A DNA stretch of 64,000 nt, from contig CM037877.1 of NCBI GenBank assembly GCA_021292165.1, positions 31,570,197 to 31,634,196 of the forward strand. Direction: 5' to 3'. The notes beneath the pieces are model-generated. The model searched no databases. It had not been told where the DNA came from and was given only the letters and a program-made list of their open reading frames with translations. This stretch comes from Shinisaurus crocodilurus (Eukaryota > Chordata > Lepidosauria > Squamata > Shinisauridae). Positions within the stretch are counted from its first letter, which is position 1; each line of letters starts with the position of its first letter. This document shows, piece after piece, positions 1-10,436 of the stretch. A program made the translations under genes and the position numbers.

Positions 1-232
1 TTATATGAAATAAGGAACATCAGAGGTGCTTTATATCTGAAATGTAATATCTTTTATATATATATAATTTAAGCAGCAATGAAGATTTAGCTTGTTTCTT
101 GGGAAAAGACACATCATTAGAAACATATGGGCAGAGGCAAAAGACACCATAGTATGCTACTTTGCATTATGTCTACATAGGAAGCTGCCTTATTTCAAGT
201 CAGAACACTGGCCAGATGAGTATTATCTACAC
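1..232. other. Unassigned AT-rich flank
   Basis: No feature is recognised here apart from a short (AT)n run at about 54-67. Short open frames carry no recognisable domain. Confidence 0.4.
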
Positions 233-293
233 CAGGGGTGGGGAACCTATGGACACCAACTCCCATCAACCCCAGCCAGCATGGCCAATGGTT
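233..293 (+). mobile_element. Fragment of a palindromic hAT-like MITE
   Basis: It begins with CAGGGGTGGGGAACC, the terminus type of short palindromic hAT elements, and runs into the core with CAACTCCCATCA and CCAGCCAGCATGGCC. The right arm is missing because a SINE in reverse orientation follows directly. A relative of the core lies at 50510-50585. Confidence 0.5.
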
Positions 294-440
294 CCCAGGG
301 TTTCAGACTGAAACAGCAATGTTCCAGGGTTTCAGGAATGAGTCTTTTCCTGTTTCCCAGCCCTACCTGGAGATGCCATGGATTGAAACTTGGTTGGACC
401 TTTTGCACACAATGCATGCACTCTATTGCTGACCTACACC
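288..440 (-). mobile_element. tRNA-derived SINE, reverse orientation
   Basis: Read on the minus strand, it has a tRNA-like B-box region (TTTCAATCC), then a body with CATCTCCAGGTAGGGCTG and CTGAAACCCTGG. This matches the general form of a common reptile SINE headed by a tRNA. It is not a working tRNA gene: there is no intact cloverleaf. The family differs from the SINE at 29161-29395. Confidence 0.5.
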
Positions 441-882
441 TATGACCCTTCCCCAAGCAGGGAGGAAGCCACTTATTCATAGGGTGCTTTGGAAGGCCAC
501 AGCATCAGGGATATTCCAGACCTACTGTAAGTGCTCAGCTTTCATTTGTTTTGAATGGAAAAAAACAACGCTAAGCATCTAAACCGTTCACTTCTGGAGA
601 TATAAGGAAAAGCAGGCAGGCAGGCAGCATCCTACACAATGAATTGATCCATTTTTCTAGCCAATGGTTACAAAGGCACCGGGATAACCAACAAACAAAA
701 TGCACATTTTTTAATGTTATAAAATTAAACTGTATTTCATCAATGTTTCATACAATGAAATAACACAAGAGGCTCCCTGTATTTTGGTTCTGCGTATTCT
801 GCATTTATTCCTTGCCCCAGTGTAACCCTTGCGCCTCCACACGACAACATTCCTGGCTATGGGCCTGGCACTTTGCAGAAGG
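441..882. other. Unassigned stretch
   Basis: Apparently unique sequence with a small (CAGG)n run near 616-628. No coding, RNA or transposon signal was recognised. Confidence 0.4.
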
Positions 883-890
883 GTCTATAT

Positions 891-1750
891 CAGTGATGGT
901 GAACCTATGGCACGGGTGCCACAGCTGGCACGCAGGGACCTCTCTGTGGGCACTCGAGCCATTGGTCAACAGATCGCAAAAAGACTGTCCCCTTCTGCAA
1001 AACACTAATGATTTTGTTCTTTCTCAGTGTGGAACAGAATGATTTTATTCTAGAATTCCTGTTATAGAATTCTTTTCTACATTGTTATCACATTTAAAAA
1101 ATTTTGAAGAATGATGCACAGAGCATGGCTTGGATGTAAAGCCCTAAGTTGACCTGAGTGCTACATGTGTTGCTCTCAAACTAACGGAGTATGAGCCAAG
1201 GTTTGACAAATTATCAGCATGCATGCAATAGCAAAAATCACATTAATTGTGCAAAAGCATGCCCAATGCAAACTTTTACCTAATGCAGTATTTGCAGTCC
1301 AAGACATAACGTGTTTAAAATGTGTTAAGCACGTTTAGTTTTCTTGTTTATCTTGCTCATCCTAGTACAGGTTGACTTTTACTTTTACTAATCCGACACC
1401 TGTAGAAGCAGGGAAAGGACCCGGGGTAAAGCTTGCCCCATACAATTTCAGTCTGGCATATCATCATATTACAAGTTGAGAATCCCTTATCCAAAAATAC
1501 ATGTGCCTAATTATTTAAAAAGTTTGTATAAATTCCCTTCAGGCTATGTGTACAATAATAATTTTGAAAGCTCTTGTGTTTTTCTTTTAAGACAAAAGAT
1601 GTTAATTAGTTCGGACAACTGTATGAGTTGTTTTTCTAAAACTAAAACCTCGGTATTCAGGTTTAATTGCCGTGTTGGCACTTTGAAATAAATAAGTTGG
1701 TTTTGTGTTGCACTTTGGGCACTTGGGCTCAAAAAGGTTCGCCATCACTG
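891..1750 (+). mobile_element. Non-autonomous hAT element, full length (860 bp)
   Basis: The ends are inverted repeats: CAGTGATGGTGAACCT at the left, and AGGTTCGCCATCACTG at the right, with one mismatch. Perfect 8-bp target duplications GTCTATAT lie at 883-890 and 1751-1758, which is diagnostic of the hAT superfamily. No transposase frame is present, so it would have depended on an enzyme supplied elsewhere. A second, 5'-truncated copy at 26333-26806 is very similar but keeps about 70 internal bases that this copy lacks. Confidence 0.9.
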
Positions 1751-1758
1751 GTCTATAT

Positions 1759-1893
1759 GTAATCCTTTGTTGTGTTTATCTTGGCTAACTTGTTTGGAAT
1801 CTTAATCAGATCAGAGTGGCAGCCATCTTAGAAATCACTGCATTCATTTAGACATAAGAGATTATCCATTCCCATTTTTCTCAGAGATGAAGA
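1759..1893. other. Left flank of the 152-bp array
   Basis: Unassigned sequence leading into the tandem array. The array unit's first bases (AATTAACC) continue directly from this flank. Confidence 0.35.
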
Positions 1894-2645
1894 AATTAAC
1901 CAAAGGATGTACCAAAGAAGATAATAAGGGGAATGGAAGCCATTGACTGAATGTTTGCCATTGCCAAAAATCTGGGCACTTCATGGGGTGTTCATTGTTA
2001 GACACAGCACCCATTTGGTTACATTACCACAGCCCGCGCTGTGGTAATTAACCAAAAGATGTACCAAAGAAGATAATAAAGGAAATGGAAGCCATTGACT
2101 GAATGTTTGCCATTGCCAAAAATCTGGGCACTTCATGGGTGTTCATTGTTAGACACAGCACCCATTTGGTTACATTACCACAGCCCGCGCTGTGGTAATT
2201 AACCAAAAGATGTACCAAAGAAGATAATAAAGGAAATGGAAGCCATTGACTGAATGTTTGCCATTGCCAAAAATCTGGGCACTTCATGGGGTGTTCATTG
2301 TTAGACACAGCACCCATTTGGTTACATTACCACAGCCCGCGCTGTGGTAATTAACCAAAAGATGTACCAAAGAAGATAATAAAGGAAATGGAAGCCATTG
2401 ACTGAATGTTTGCCATTGCCAAAAATCTGGGCACTTCATGGGGTGTTCATTGTTAGACACAGCACCCATTTGGTTACATTACCACAGCCCGCGCTGTGGT
2501 AATTAACCAAAAGATGTACCAAAGAAGATAATAAAGGAAATGGAAGCCATTGACTGAATGTTTGCCATTGCCAAAAATCTGGGCACTTCATGGGGTGTTC
2601 ATTGTTTGACACAGCACCCATTCGGTTACATTACCACAGCCCGCA
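1894..2645 (+). repeat. 152-bp tandem array, five units
   Basis: Units start at 1894, 2046, 2197, 2349 and 2501. All are 152 bp except the second, which lost one G. Identity is very high. Units 2-5 share changes that unit 1 lacks (CCAAAAGATG for CCAAAGGATG). Each of the four internal junctions carries an 11-bp inverted repeat, for example 2023-2033 against 2038-2048 with a 4-bp loop. It is absent from the outer edges. Short reading frames repeat with the period and are not genes. Confidence 0.93.
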
Positions 2646-3010
2646 CATGCACACAAGCAGACATGGTAAACTCTGCTCAGAGGCCATCTAATGAAGAAAT
2701 GGAAGTCTGTTTTCAACTTTCGAGTGCCACCCCTTCTGTTTTTTCAGTCATTTAGTATGATGTCCTGCCAATGTGATCTATCAGATGTACTCAAAATGAT
2801 ATGCCAAAAGAGCCTGCACTGCGTGTGTACTTCAATTGCTTTGATTTAGCAAGGGACATCTGCAATCTACCCCACGCAAATCCAATGCAGATGCTCATCT
2901 GGATCAAAATAATGATGTTCAACTGTGTCCCATTTAACCACCAAAATCCATCTTTTAATGCAGACGGCACCACTAGTTTTTGATGCAGATGGGATGGAGC
3001 GCCTCTCCTG
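2646..3010. other. Unassigned stretch
   Basis: Right flank of the tandem array, continuing the last unit with CACATGCACACAAGC. No recognised element. Confidence 0.35.
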
Positions 3011-3423
3011 ACATGAACCTACCCAGAGCCAGACACTATGATCAACATCTGAGGCCTTTCTCCGAGTGCCTCCCCCGAGGCAGGCTCAGAGAGTGGCAAT
3101 AAGGGAGAGAGCCTTCTCACCGGTGGCCCCCAATTATGGAATGCTCTCCCCATTGAGGTCCACCTAGCACAAACACTGGCATCTTTTGGTGCCAGTTTAA
3201 GACTGTCCTCTACTCCCAGGCATTTGATGACATATGATGGGACATTTATGTCAGTTGTTTTTATCAGGTTCAGTATCTTATTGTAACTGTTTTAGCTGTT
3301 TGCATTGTTTTAAATTTTGTATGTTAAAGATTTTATGTTATGTTTTTATTATCTTATATTTGTGGTTTGTAATTTTTGTGAATTGCCCAGAGATCTTTGG
3401 CTATTGGCTGGTATAGAAATGAA

Positions 3424-3465
<42 letters not shown>

Positions 3466-3486
3466 TATTATTATTATTATTATTAG
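3011..3486 (+). mobile_element. LINE 3' end (CR1/L2-like tail)
   Basis: Contains the diagnostic 3'-end block reading about GGTGGCCCCCAATTATGG, then TGCCCAGAGATCTTTGGCTATTGG near 3385-3410, ending in (AAT)n followed by (TTA)n at 3423-3486. Similar tails are at 14915-14990, 19870-20049, 21226-21356, 24230-24362 and 63579-63813. Only the 3' end is present, so it is a dead 5'-truncated copy. Confidence 0.75.
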
Positions 3487-3645
3487 GAGCTTTATAGGAG
3501 CCATACATGGTGCTGAACTCCACCCGCAAAATAGGTTCACCACCATGGAGCACCATAGAGAGCTCCTATAAAGCTCCAAATAAAAGCTGCAATGGATTAG
3601 GAGCCCCACCGAACTAGGAGTCACCAGCCTCCACTGGGGGGGGGG
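3487..3645 (+). mobile_element. Right half of a palindromic hAT-like MITE
   Basis: Starts at AGCTTTATAGGAGCC and ends in CACCAGCCTCCACTG, matching the right part of the complete element at 39235-39445. The left half is replaced by the LINE tail just upstream. The same fusion is seen at 14990-15135. Confidence 0.7.
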
Positions 3646-4239
3646 GTTAACCCAATTTGGAATTTGGGGGGGAACTCCCTCCCCCAAAGTACAGTGATCC
3701 TGATCTGAATCAGGCTGCACACACTTACACTAGAGTTTTAAAAGAAAGACAACCCTCAGCAGTATGCTATGCAATTAGCATAATGTGTAGTCTGGCTCTG
3801 GGAAACCAGATGTAAGAACTATACACTGACTACATTAGCACCCATTCAAGTTAGGAAGCTGCATCCAAAAGATGCACACTGCTCTCTTTCATCCCCCCAC
3901 CAGTGTCATCTATATCTTTTTCATCATTCTTTTGTACTAAGAAAAAACCATCCCCCAGAACTGAGTTTTTAATAAGGAATCCTTTTTATTAGAGAAAGAG
4001 TTAGCCACGAGAGAGTTCATTCTGAATTTGTTTGCCCCCTGGTCAAGGACGCTCCTTCCTGCCTGTTTTTGCCACTGCAAAAATAGGCAGGAAGTACATT
4101 TTTTGTACTGTCTTGGAGGGTTCAAGTCACTTAATTCCTGCCATGGCTCACTGTGATCCCAACACGTGTTTTTCAGGTATATGTATATACTGCATATACA
4201 GGTAGATGAAGACACATGATAATAGGTCTCTGTCGCTTC

Positions 4240-4277
<38 letters not shown>

Positions 4278-5321
4278 ATAATTCTATTTTGCTCTGTAGT
4301 GTTTCTGCATTAAACTGTGATTTAACTGAGCAGGTCATTTCATCTAGGAATACACAAAGATCAAATCTCTCAAGCATCACTAATCCAGACTGACCTTTCT
4401 CTGTTATTTTTGCCTGTGGTCCTCAAAATGTGACAAGATGTTCACTTTTTCTCTCTCCTCCAAATGAGACCTTATCCTCCTACTGATCAACGTTTCTAAC
4501 TGTAGGAATAAATTATGTCTCTAATTTATTAAGCAAGCACTTGATGCTGAAACAACCAGTGACTATCTACACTAATTGAGGCTAATTCATAACACAAAGA
4601 AGTGTTTGGGACAGAAATTCCCCTCTCCTTTGTCCATTTTCTTTTCCATCATGTCAGAAAAGTCACTAGCTTTTTTTAGGTTTTTGTATGTTTTTTGGTT
4701 CCTTCTCTGATGAACTCATTTACTGGGAAAACTAAAGCTAGTCATTATAGCTCATTTCAAGATTCTTGCATTCCAAAACAAAACATGCTCTTGCAAGAAA
4801 TTCATAAAGTTGGAGCAAGTCTATGGACAGGTTCGTGAGTTCTTTGGGGGGTGGGGTGGGTTACTAATATGATCAACCTCATATTAAAATGTTCTACCTT
4901 CTGCAAGTCTGCCTGCCTGCCTGCCTGCTTACCTTTCTACTTCTGAATCACTTTTGTTGGCACAGGCAGGAGATGTATCATCTTGAAGCTGAGAGCCCGA
5001 AAAGTGTAATAGACTTGGGATGTTATTAAGTCCACTAGGTAAAAGTGACTGAAGCAAGATTGTGGGCTTGCAGGGTCTTCATTTTTACTAAGCATATGTC
5101 ATGTGGGAAACAAATAGGGCTCCCAACTGATTGTTGCTTCTAACAGCAACTTGATATATAGAAGTAGCAGTGGAAGCTTCTTATGGTATTGAGATTAACA
5201 TTGCAATGTGCTAATTGCTACAAATCAAATGGCTGTTAAAGTACCAGAGCCAATTCAAAGGTCACCAATGCTAATAATCAATGGTCAACATGTGTTCATA
5301 TTACAGTGCACATATTACAGT
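3646..5321. other. Largely unique stretch
   Basis: Mostly non-repetitive sequence with a G tract near 3638-3647 and an (AT)n microsatellite at 4243-4274. A frame of about 147 codons on the minus strand (3937-4380) runs through the microsatellite and shows no domain. No gene supported. Confidence 0.4.
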
Positions 5322-5475
5322 GTAGAATCGTAGGACCATAGAGTTGGAAGGGGCCTACAAGACCATCGAGTCCAACTCCCTGCTCAATGCAGGAAACTAG
5401 AGGAGGGGTCTCCCATCCAAGTAATAACCAGGCCTGACTCTGCTTAGCTTTCCACGCTCAGCCAAGCTGAGCCAC
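5322..5475 (-). mobile_element. 5S rRNA-derived SINE with CR1-like tail
   Basis: On the minus strand the head contains AAGCTAAGCAGAGTCAGG and TTACTTGGATGGGAGACC, which align with the internal control region of vertebrate 5S rRNA (A box, intermediate element and C box). The tail (plus-strand 5322-5395) reads TTGGACTCGATGG and CCCCTTCCAACTCTA, as in the CR1 3' end at 20150-20216. A second copy is at 36661-36825. Such SINEs are transcribed by RNA polymerase III and use a LINE enzyme that recognises the shared tail; for this copy that is inference. Confidence 0.8.
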
Positions 5476-5525
5476 TGGACACAATAAATGAGGTTCTCAG
5501 CGCTTTCATGTTCAAAATGCCCAAC

Positions 5526-5975
5526 GTAGGGATGTGCATAATAGCAAAGCTCAAGCTTGCTGAAGTTCTCCAGATTCTATCTCGAAGCTCGTTCCATCTT
5601 GAATTCGTATCAGATTGTGAGCTTTGCTTTTTTCTTTCCCCATGAAACTCTATCCATATTTTAGTGCATATTTCTCCAAATGTACGTATCAACTGTGCAC
5701 ATTTTTGAAATGTATGCATTCTTCTACCATTGATCAAAGCATATTTGCATACGTTTTTCAAATGAAAACATTTTTTTCATGTGCATTTTTCAAATGTACG
5801 CATGCTGTCAAACACGTTTTTTTTGGTCCGCAAATCACATTGCAAGCTCGGAAATGCATGGACTTCAACCGCAGATTGTGTCTGAGTATGTTCAGTCTGG
5901 AAGGTGTGAACTGGGTAAAATCCTGATCAAAAACAAACTGAAAGGAATTCCTCATACATCCCTACGTTCATTCAT
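5526..5975 (+). mobile_element. TIR element, TAGGGATGT family A
   Basis: About 450 bp bounded by TAGGGATGTGCATAA and its inverse CATACATCCCTA. The interior has repeated blocks such as TGCATTTTTCAAATGTA. Related copies lie at 38247-38690 (minus), 41343-41600 (minus, partial) and 53725-54165 (plus). No transposase frame. The class is uncertain; a TA target site is possible. Confidence 0.6.
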
Positions 5976-6428
5976 ACATTTCTGTATCATCCAAATACTT
6001 TTATACTTTCTATTCACAGTGTTTGGACATTCTAGTCACATCTGTGTTAAAGTCTTTTTTGCTTTGTTGATGGGGAAAAAAGTGATAAGCTAATTATGAA
6101 TGGCAGCAACCAAAGTTAAGCACTTCTATGTTGATTTGATCAGAGAGAGCTAAGCACAGGGTTAACCCTTCCACTGAATCAATGCTTTTAAAGGGCTACA
6201 TATGACGAACCTTTCACATCTTTTCCTCCCCCCTGCAGCCTCCCCCACTTTCCCCCTAAAATCTGATTCAGAGGGTCCATCTACCCTCCAGAGCAGATTT
6301 AGGGAAGGGGGTGGTTTCCAGGGGGAAGAAGAGGGAATCCACTTCACTGAAGGATATGGTTCAGTCAGCAGATGGACACAACTGGATTTCACTCAAGGCA
6401 CTTATCTTTGACTAGATCATTAGACCTT
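5976..6428. other. Unassigned stretch
   Basis: No recognised repeat or gene. Moderately C-rich near 6220-6310. Confidence 0.35.
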
Positions 6429-6550
6429 AAGGGTGCAATCCTATGCAAGTTCAGACAGAAAAAAGGCCTCCAACTCCCAGCATGCCCCAGCCAGGAATGC
6501 TGGCAGTTGGAGGCCTCTTTTCTGTCTAAACTTGCATAAGATTGTGCCTT
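6429..6550 (+). mobile_element. Palindromic MITE, GGGYGCAATCC family
   Basis: Left end TTAAGGGTGCAATCCTATGC and right end reading as its inverse (GCATAAGATTGTGCCTTA). The arms contain CTCCAACTCCCAGCATGCC and its inverse, so the element folds on itself. Related copies are at 15150-15262, 17543-17612, 25021-25126, 40014-40148 and 46882-47084. The target site is TTAA or TTA; piggyBac and Harbinger origins cannot be told apart here. Confidence 0.7.
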
Positions 6551-7170
6551 ACGTGTATAGAAGAAAATATTTAAGCAGAGCCTGTGATGTTCATCTGTGT
6601 AGCAATGAGTTGGTGTCTTGGTATTCTTTTTAGCCAGAGGCAGAGTTTATAAAATAGTGATGTCAAACATTTCCCTGATCAGAGTCTACCACACAGCAGG
6701 CCTTCCAGAAGAAAAGCCCAGAGGGAGGGACATCGTTTTGCATTTGACTGAACAAGCAGGAGCTTCAGAACCAGTTGGGGAAAACAGCAATTTTAGCTTT
6801 GTGTGGGAAAGAATGCCTCCCTGCCAATAGTGATTTCTTTTCTGTTGTTTCAGACCTCTAGGTGGGATACACATCTGGGAAGCTTAACAGCAAGCAGAAC
6901 AGTCATGTAGGATGAAATCTGTATCAAAACTGGTTCTGATCATATGTGGAAAATCTACAAAATGCATTACTACTTATTAGATATGATTACAGAGCCACCT
7001 TTATGCTAAGTCAGACTGTCAGAGTCAGAAAGACCAGGCTGATCAAAGTCTTTTCTTAATACAAGAGAAACATGCCTTCTGGACATGTTAATTTCACACC
7101 CCCAAAGCCCCTCCCCCCTTTAAAGCTAGAAACTTAAAGGAACCTCATCCTTCAGCTTAATTGGGTTTGT
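6551..7170. other. Unassigned stretch
   Basis: No gene or recognised repeat seen. Confidence 0.35.
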
Positions 7171-7485
7171 GGCTGGGTTCAGACAACATGAGAACCCACA
7201 CTCAAGGGTTGAGTATGGGTTGAATGTGGGTAGTCGTTGAACCGTTAGTTGTTGTTGAAACATGGGTTATCGTGTTGTCTGAATTCAGCTGCTCTAACAA
7301 GCCATGGCTTGTTAACCACAAACAACCCATGAAGAGAACTCATGGTTTGTTGTTGGGTTATGAACTGCGGGTTGTTCACCATGGTTTATGATCTTGGCTG
7401 GGTTCAGAAAATAACCTACGGTTCAAAGACAATCCACACTCAACCTTTGAGTGTGGGTTACTGTGTTGTCTGAACTGAGTCAAGA
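7171..7485. mobile_element. MITE cluster with CTGGGTTCAGACAACA ends
   Basis: Ends reading GGCTGGGTTCAGACAACA (7171) and TGTTGTCTGAATTCAGC (about 7276-7292) face each other. A second unit (7396-7485) runs from GGCTGGGTTCAGA to TGTTGTCTGAACTGAGTC. The interior repeats AACCCACACTCAA and its inverse. A further copy lies at 9481-9565. Confidence 0.6.
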
Positions 7486-7575
7486 TCAGCCCTTCTGGAT
7501 CAGACCAAAGGCCTATCTAGTCTACTCTCACAGTGACCAGCCAGATACAGCAGGTATCTGCTGGGGAGACCAACA
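7486..7575 (+). mobile_element. LINE fragment (same family as 49131-50300 host)
   Basis: Reads TTCTGGATCAGACCAAAGG and CAGTGACCAGCCAGATAC, matching the start of the LINE-like repeat at 49155-49220. Fragment only. Confidence 0.5.
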
Positions 7576-8640
7576 AACAGGTGTGGGAGGTCAGGCACAA
7601 CCAATACCTGTCTCTGCACTGCGGTCAGCCGCACCGGAAGTAAGTACAGCTGGGCCAGAAGCTCAGCAGAGGCTTAATGCCTGATGCTCCACTACCTTCT
7701 CCACCAGCCAAAGGCAGACTGAGCCAGCGGGAGAGGGTGTAGCAAGTGGGGCCAGCAGGGATGTCCATGAATCTCGATCAGGGTGGAAGCGGAGGCGAAC
7801 ACAAACTCGACCCCACTCGACCCCCGGAACCCCACGGTACTTACCTTCTCTCCGGCTCAGCACATCTCCCCAGAGAGGAGCCAGGGAGAGGTACTTCCGG
7901 GTCCCGGCACTGCAGTTTTAGTATAAATAAACGGCTGTGCAGCCATGTTAAAGTGGTTTTCTATGGTATTTACACTAAAACTGCAGCGCTGAGGACCCGG
8001 AAGTGATGCAACAGGAACTGATGCAACGGGACCCCGGCGCTGCTTTTTTCAGGTAAATATCATAGAAAACCACCTTAAAACAGCTGCACGGCCGTCACTT
8101 CCGGGTCCCTGGCACGTCCAAAGGGAGCCTCGGTGTCGCCGCGAGAAGACTCAAGCGGCGGGGGTGCTTGCCGAGCACAAGGCGAGCACCCCTTAAGGTA
8201 CACGTACATCACTAGCAGAGGCAGTCAGTGAGGAGTCAGTCCTGAAATCTGATGATTTAACTGGCTGTTGTGAGGGGAGAAACAGCTATTGTGTATCCGG
8301 ACTAGGCGGAGGAGGATCAGCAATTGTGTGTCCAGATTACAGAGGCCTGGTGGCAAGCCAGGGGCAGAGAAGGAAAGATGCTGTATACCAGCAGATGGCA
8401 CTGCAGGGGCTGTACCATACTGCAGGGATGGGGAAGTTTGAGAAAGCAGGAGGCAGTTCTTTGAATCTTCTTAGATCTCAAGCTTTGGCCGAGGAGTGGC
8501 AGTGGCTTGCTGAGCTTCTTAACCCTGCTGAAAGGGTTTGAGAGGACAAATGGTACTCTTCCGCTGGTGTAAGAAACAAGAGGTGGAACTCAGAGGATTT
8601 CTCTGTTCAGATAACACCCCCAGGCAATGGCCCTCACCTG
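7576..8640. repeat. GC-rich region with inverted blocks
   Basis: Around 7880-8115 the block with ACTTCCGGGTCC, CTGCAGTTTTAGTATAAA and TTTTCTATGGTATTTAC recurs in both orientations, so the region can fold back. Related ACTTCCGGGT blocks occur at 31105-31125 and 38037-38050. No gene is supported; the remainder is unassigned. Confidence 0.4.
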
Positions 8641-8649
8641 CCATTTTTC

Positions 8650-8868
8650 CCCAGCAGGGATGGGCGAATCTGTCTCCTTCGCTTTCTGTAGCATTCACAT
8701 TTTTCAACCACAAGTTTGTTCTATCCCATTTTTGCATCAGTTTGCGAATGTTTCTTTTAAGTCTACGTGAACATCCATACACATGTCCATGTGCATTTTT
8801 ATACATACAAGCATGTATATGCATTTTGGAATGCATCTTCCTGTATTATACAAATTTCTGCAAGCAAG

Positions 8869-8870
<2 letters not shown>
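8650..8870 (+). mobile_element. MITE-like repeat, GGGATGGGCGAATC family B
   Basis: Starts GCAGGGATGGGCGAATCTGT and continues with TTCGCTTTCTGTAG and CCACAAGTTTGTTC. Relatives at 36831-37050 (minus) and 56577-56740 (plus). No coding capacity. Confidence 0.5.

Positions 8871-8902
<32 letters not shown>
8871..8902 (+). repeat. (GT)n microsatellite
   Basis: Uninterrupted GT dinucleotide run. It generates false frames of C-V repeats. Confidence 0.9.
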
Positions 8903-8905
<3 letters not shown>

Positions 8906-10428
8906 GAAGCACTGAAAATGCACACTGCCCCATTCTACCTCTCCCCCCTCTTTCCAAAGTTACATTCCAGGTTTGGCAGGAGGAGGATACATCCCAGATG
9001 CATTGCGAATCCTGCTCCTCCTCCGTACAATTCCCAACATTCTATCTCTTTGTCACCAGCATGCTGGCTCGGACTGTGACAAAGAGAAAGAATATTGAGA
9101 AGTGGCTACTGTAGAATAAAAATCTGGGATTGGATCCAGATTTAAGCTGCATCAACTGCACTGGTGTTATGTGGACTTCTGCATGCCATCTTTCCCAAGT
9201 CAGTTCCTCCAGTCCCATGAAAATGCCACACAGAATCAGGAGACCCTGCTGAATGGGGTGAATTGTGGCATGAGAGTAGAAGGAAGGGATCCCAAAAAAT
9301 CGGGCAGAGGGACCTTCCGTGAGTGGAGCCCTTCTTCTTGATCCAACCCATAGTGGCCATGTTTTGTGGAACAAAGTCCTGGCAGGTTTTAAAGTTGGGA
9401 GGTTCTGATTCTGAGTTCGGAGGTTCTGCCTTGGCAGCCGAAGGCAGCTTGGTAGCTTCCTCTAGGGGTTCTTTTGAATGCAACAACAACAACCCATGGT
9501 TCAATGACAGCCCACAGTCAACCCTTGAGTGTGGGTTATTGTGTTGTCTGAACCCAGTCAATGGTTCTTCCTATTAGTGGAGCTATTTTTGAGTGTTGAC
9601 CATTCTGTCAGGCAAAAAAATATACGATGCAATTTGAAGCTTTGGAATCTGATTGCACATCAGTGTCAAATGTTAAATTCAGAACTCATCAGGGGACTGT
9701 GGGGGAATGATTTATATTACCAGCGTAAACATTTATGAAGACTAGATAAAAGCAACAGAAGAGGGAATTGATAAAGACAAATAACAATCCAATGCTACTA
9801 TAAACATAATCCTAGGCTTTGTGCTGCCATAGTAATTTATTAGTTTAAAAGTATCCCTGAATTTTTAGTGGATCATTTATTATAACATTTGGGGGAGGGT
9901 GCAGCAAAAAAAAATCCCAACACATTTGCTTCTGATCTGTTTTTACTTGTTTCTTAAAAATGACTTCATCATGACACTTTCTTAAAGTGTGGAAAACAAT
10001 CAAACTCAAAGTATTCTAAATGCTTGCAACAAGGCAACAAACTCAAATGCTCCCCCCACAATTCACTCATTAGGTCACAATCCTATGAGCTGCACTCTGA
10101 TAAATTTCGGAGCCCTCCGCCTATCATATGCCCTGCTGGCAAGAGTCAGACAGGGCAATAGGAGGATGGAGGCAATTCTGCCTGCATTCTCCATTAAAGC
10201 TAAAAAAAATCAGCTAGAGGCGGGCCTCTGAGCCCTTCTAGCTGACTTACCTTTCGGTGGACGGAGAAAGCCTGGAGAGGCCATAGGATACTATGCAACC
10301 CGTCCTCTCCCTTCCCTGCCTACGAGCATAGCCCCTTCTCTCCCTATCTAACTTCTCTTCTGAGGTTACAGTTGTGACCTTGTAAGAGCAGCATTCAGCA
10401 GTGGCTGGGAAGGTGAGGGAAGATCCAT
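8903..10428. other. Mostly unassigned, with a MITE fragment at 9481-9565
   Basis: The fragment at 9481-9565 carries AACCCATGGTTCAATGACAG and ends TGTTGTCTGAACCCAGTC, the family of 7171-7485. The rest looks unique. Two overlapping minus-strand frames near 9042-9561 show no recognisable domain. Confidence 0.4.
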
Positions 10429-10436
10429 GATCGGAT

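Noticed and set aside
2048..2621. Series of identical 61-89 codon frames on the minus strand
   Set aside because: They repeat with the 152-bp tandem period, have no domain, and arise from the array.
1894..2645. CRISPR-like direct repeats
   Set aside because: Units are 152 bp head to tail with no unique spacers; this is a vertebrate minisatellite.
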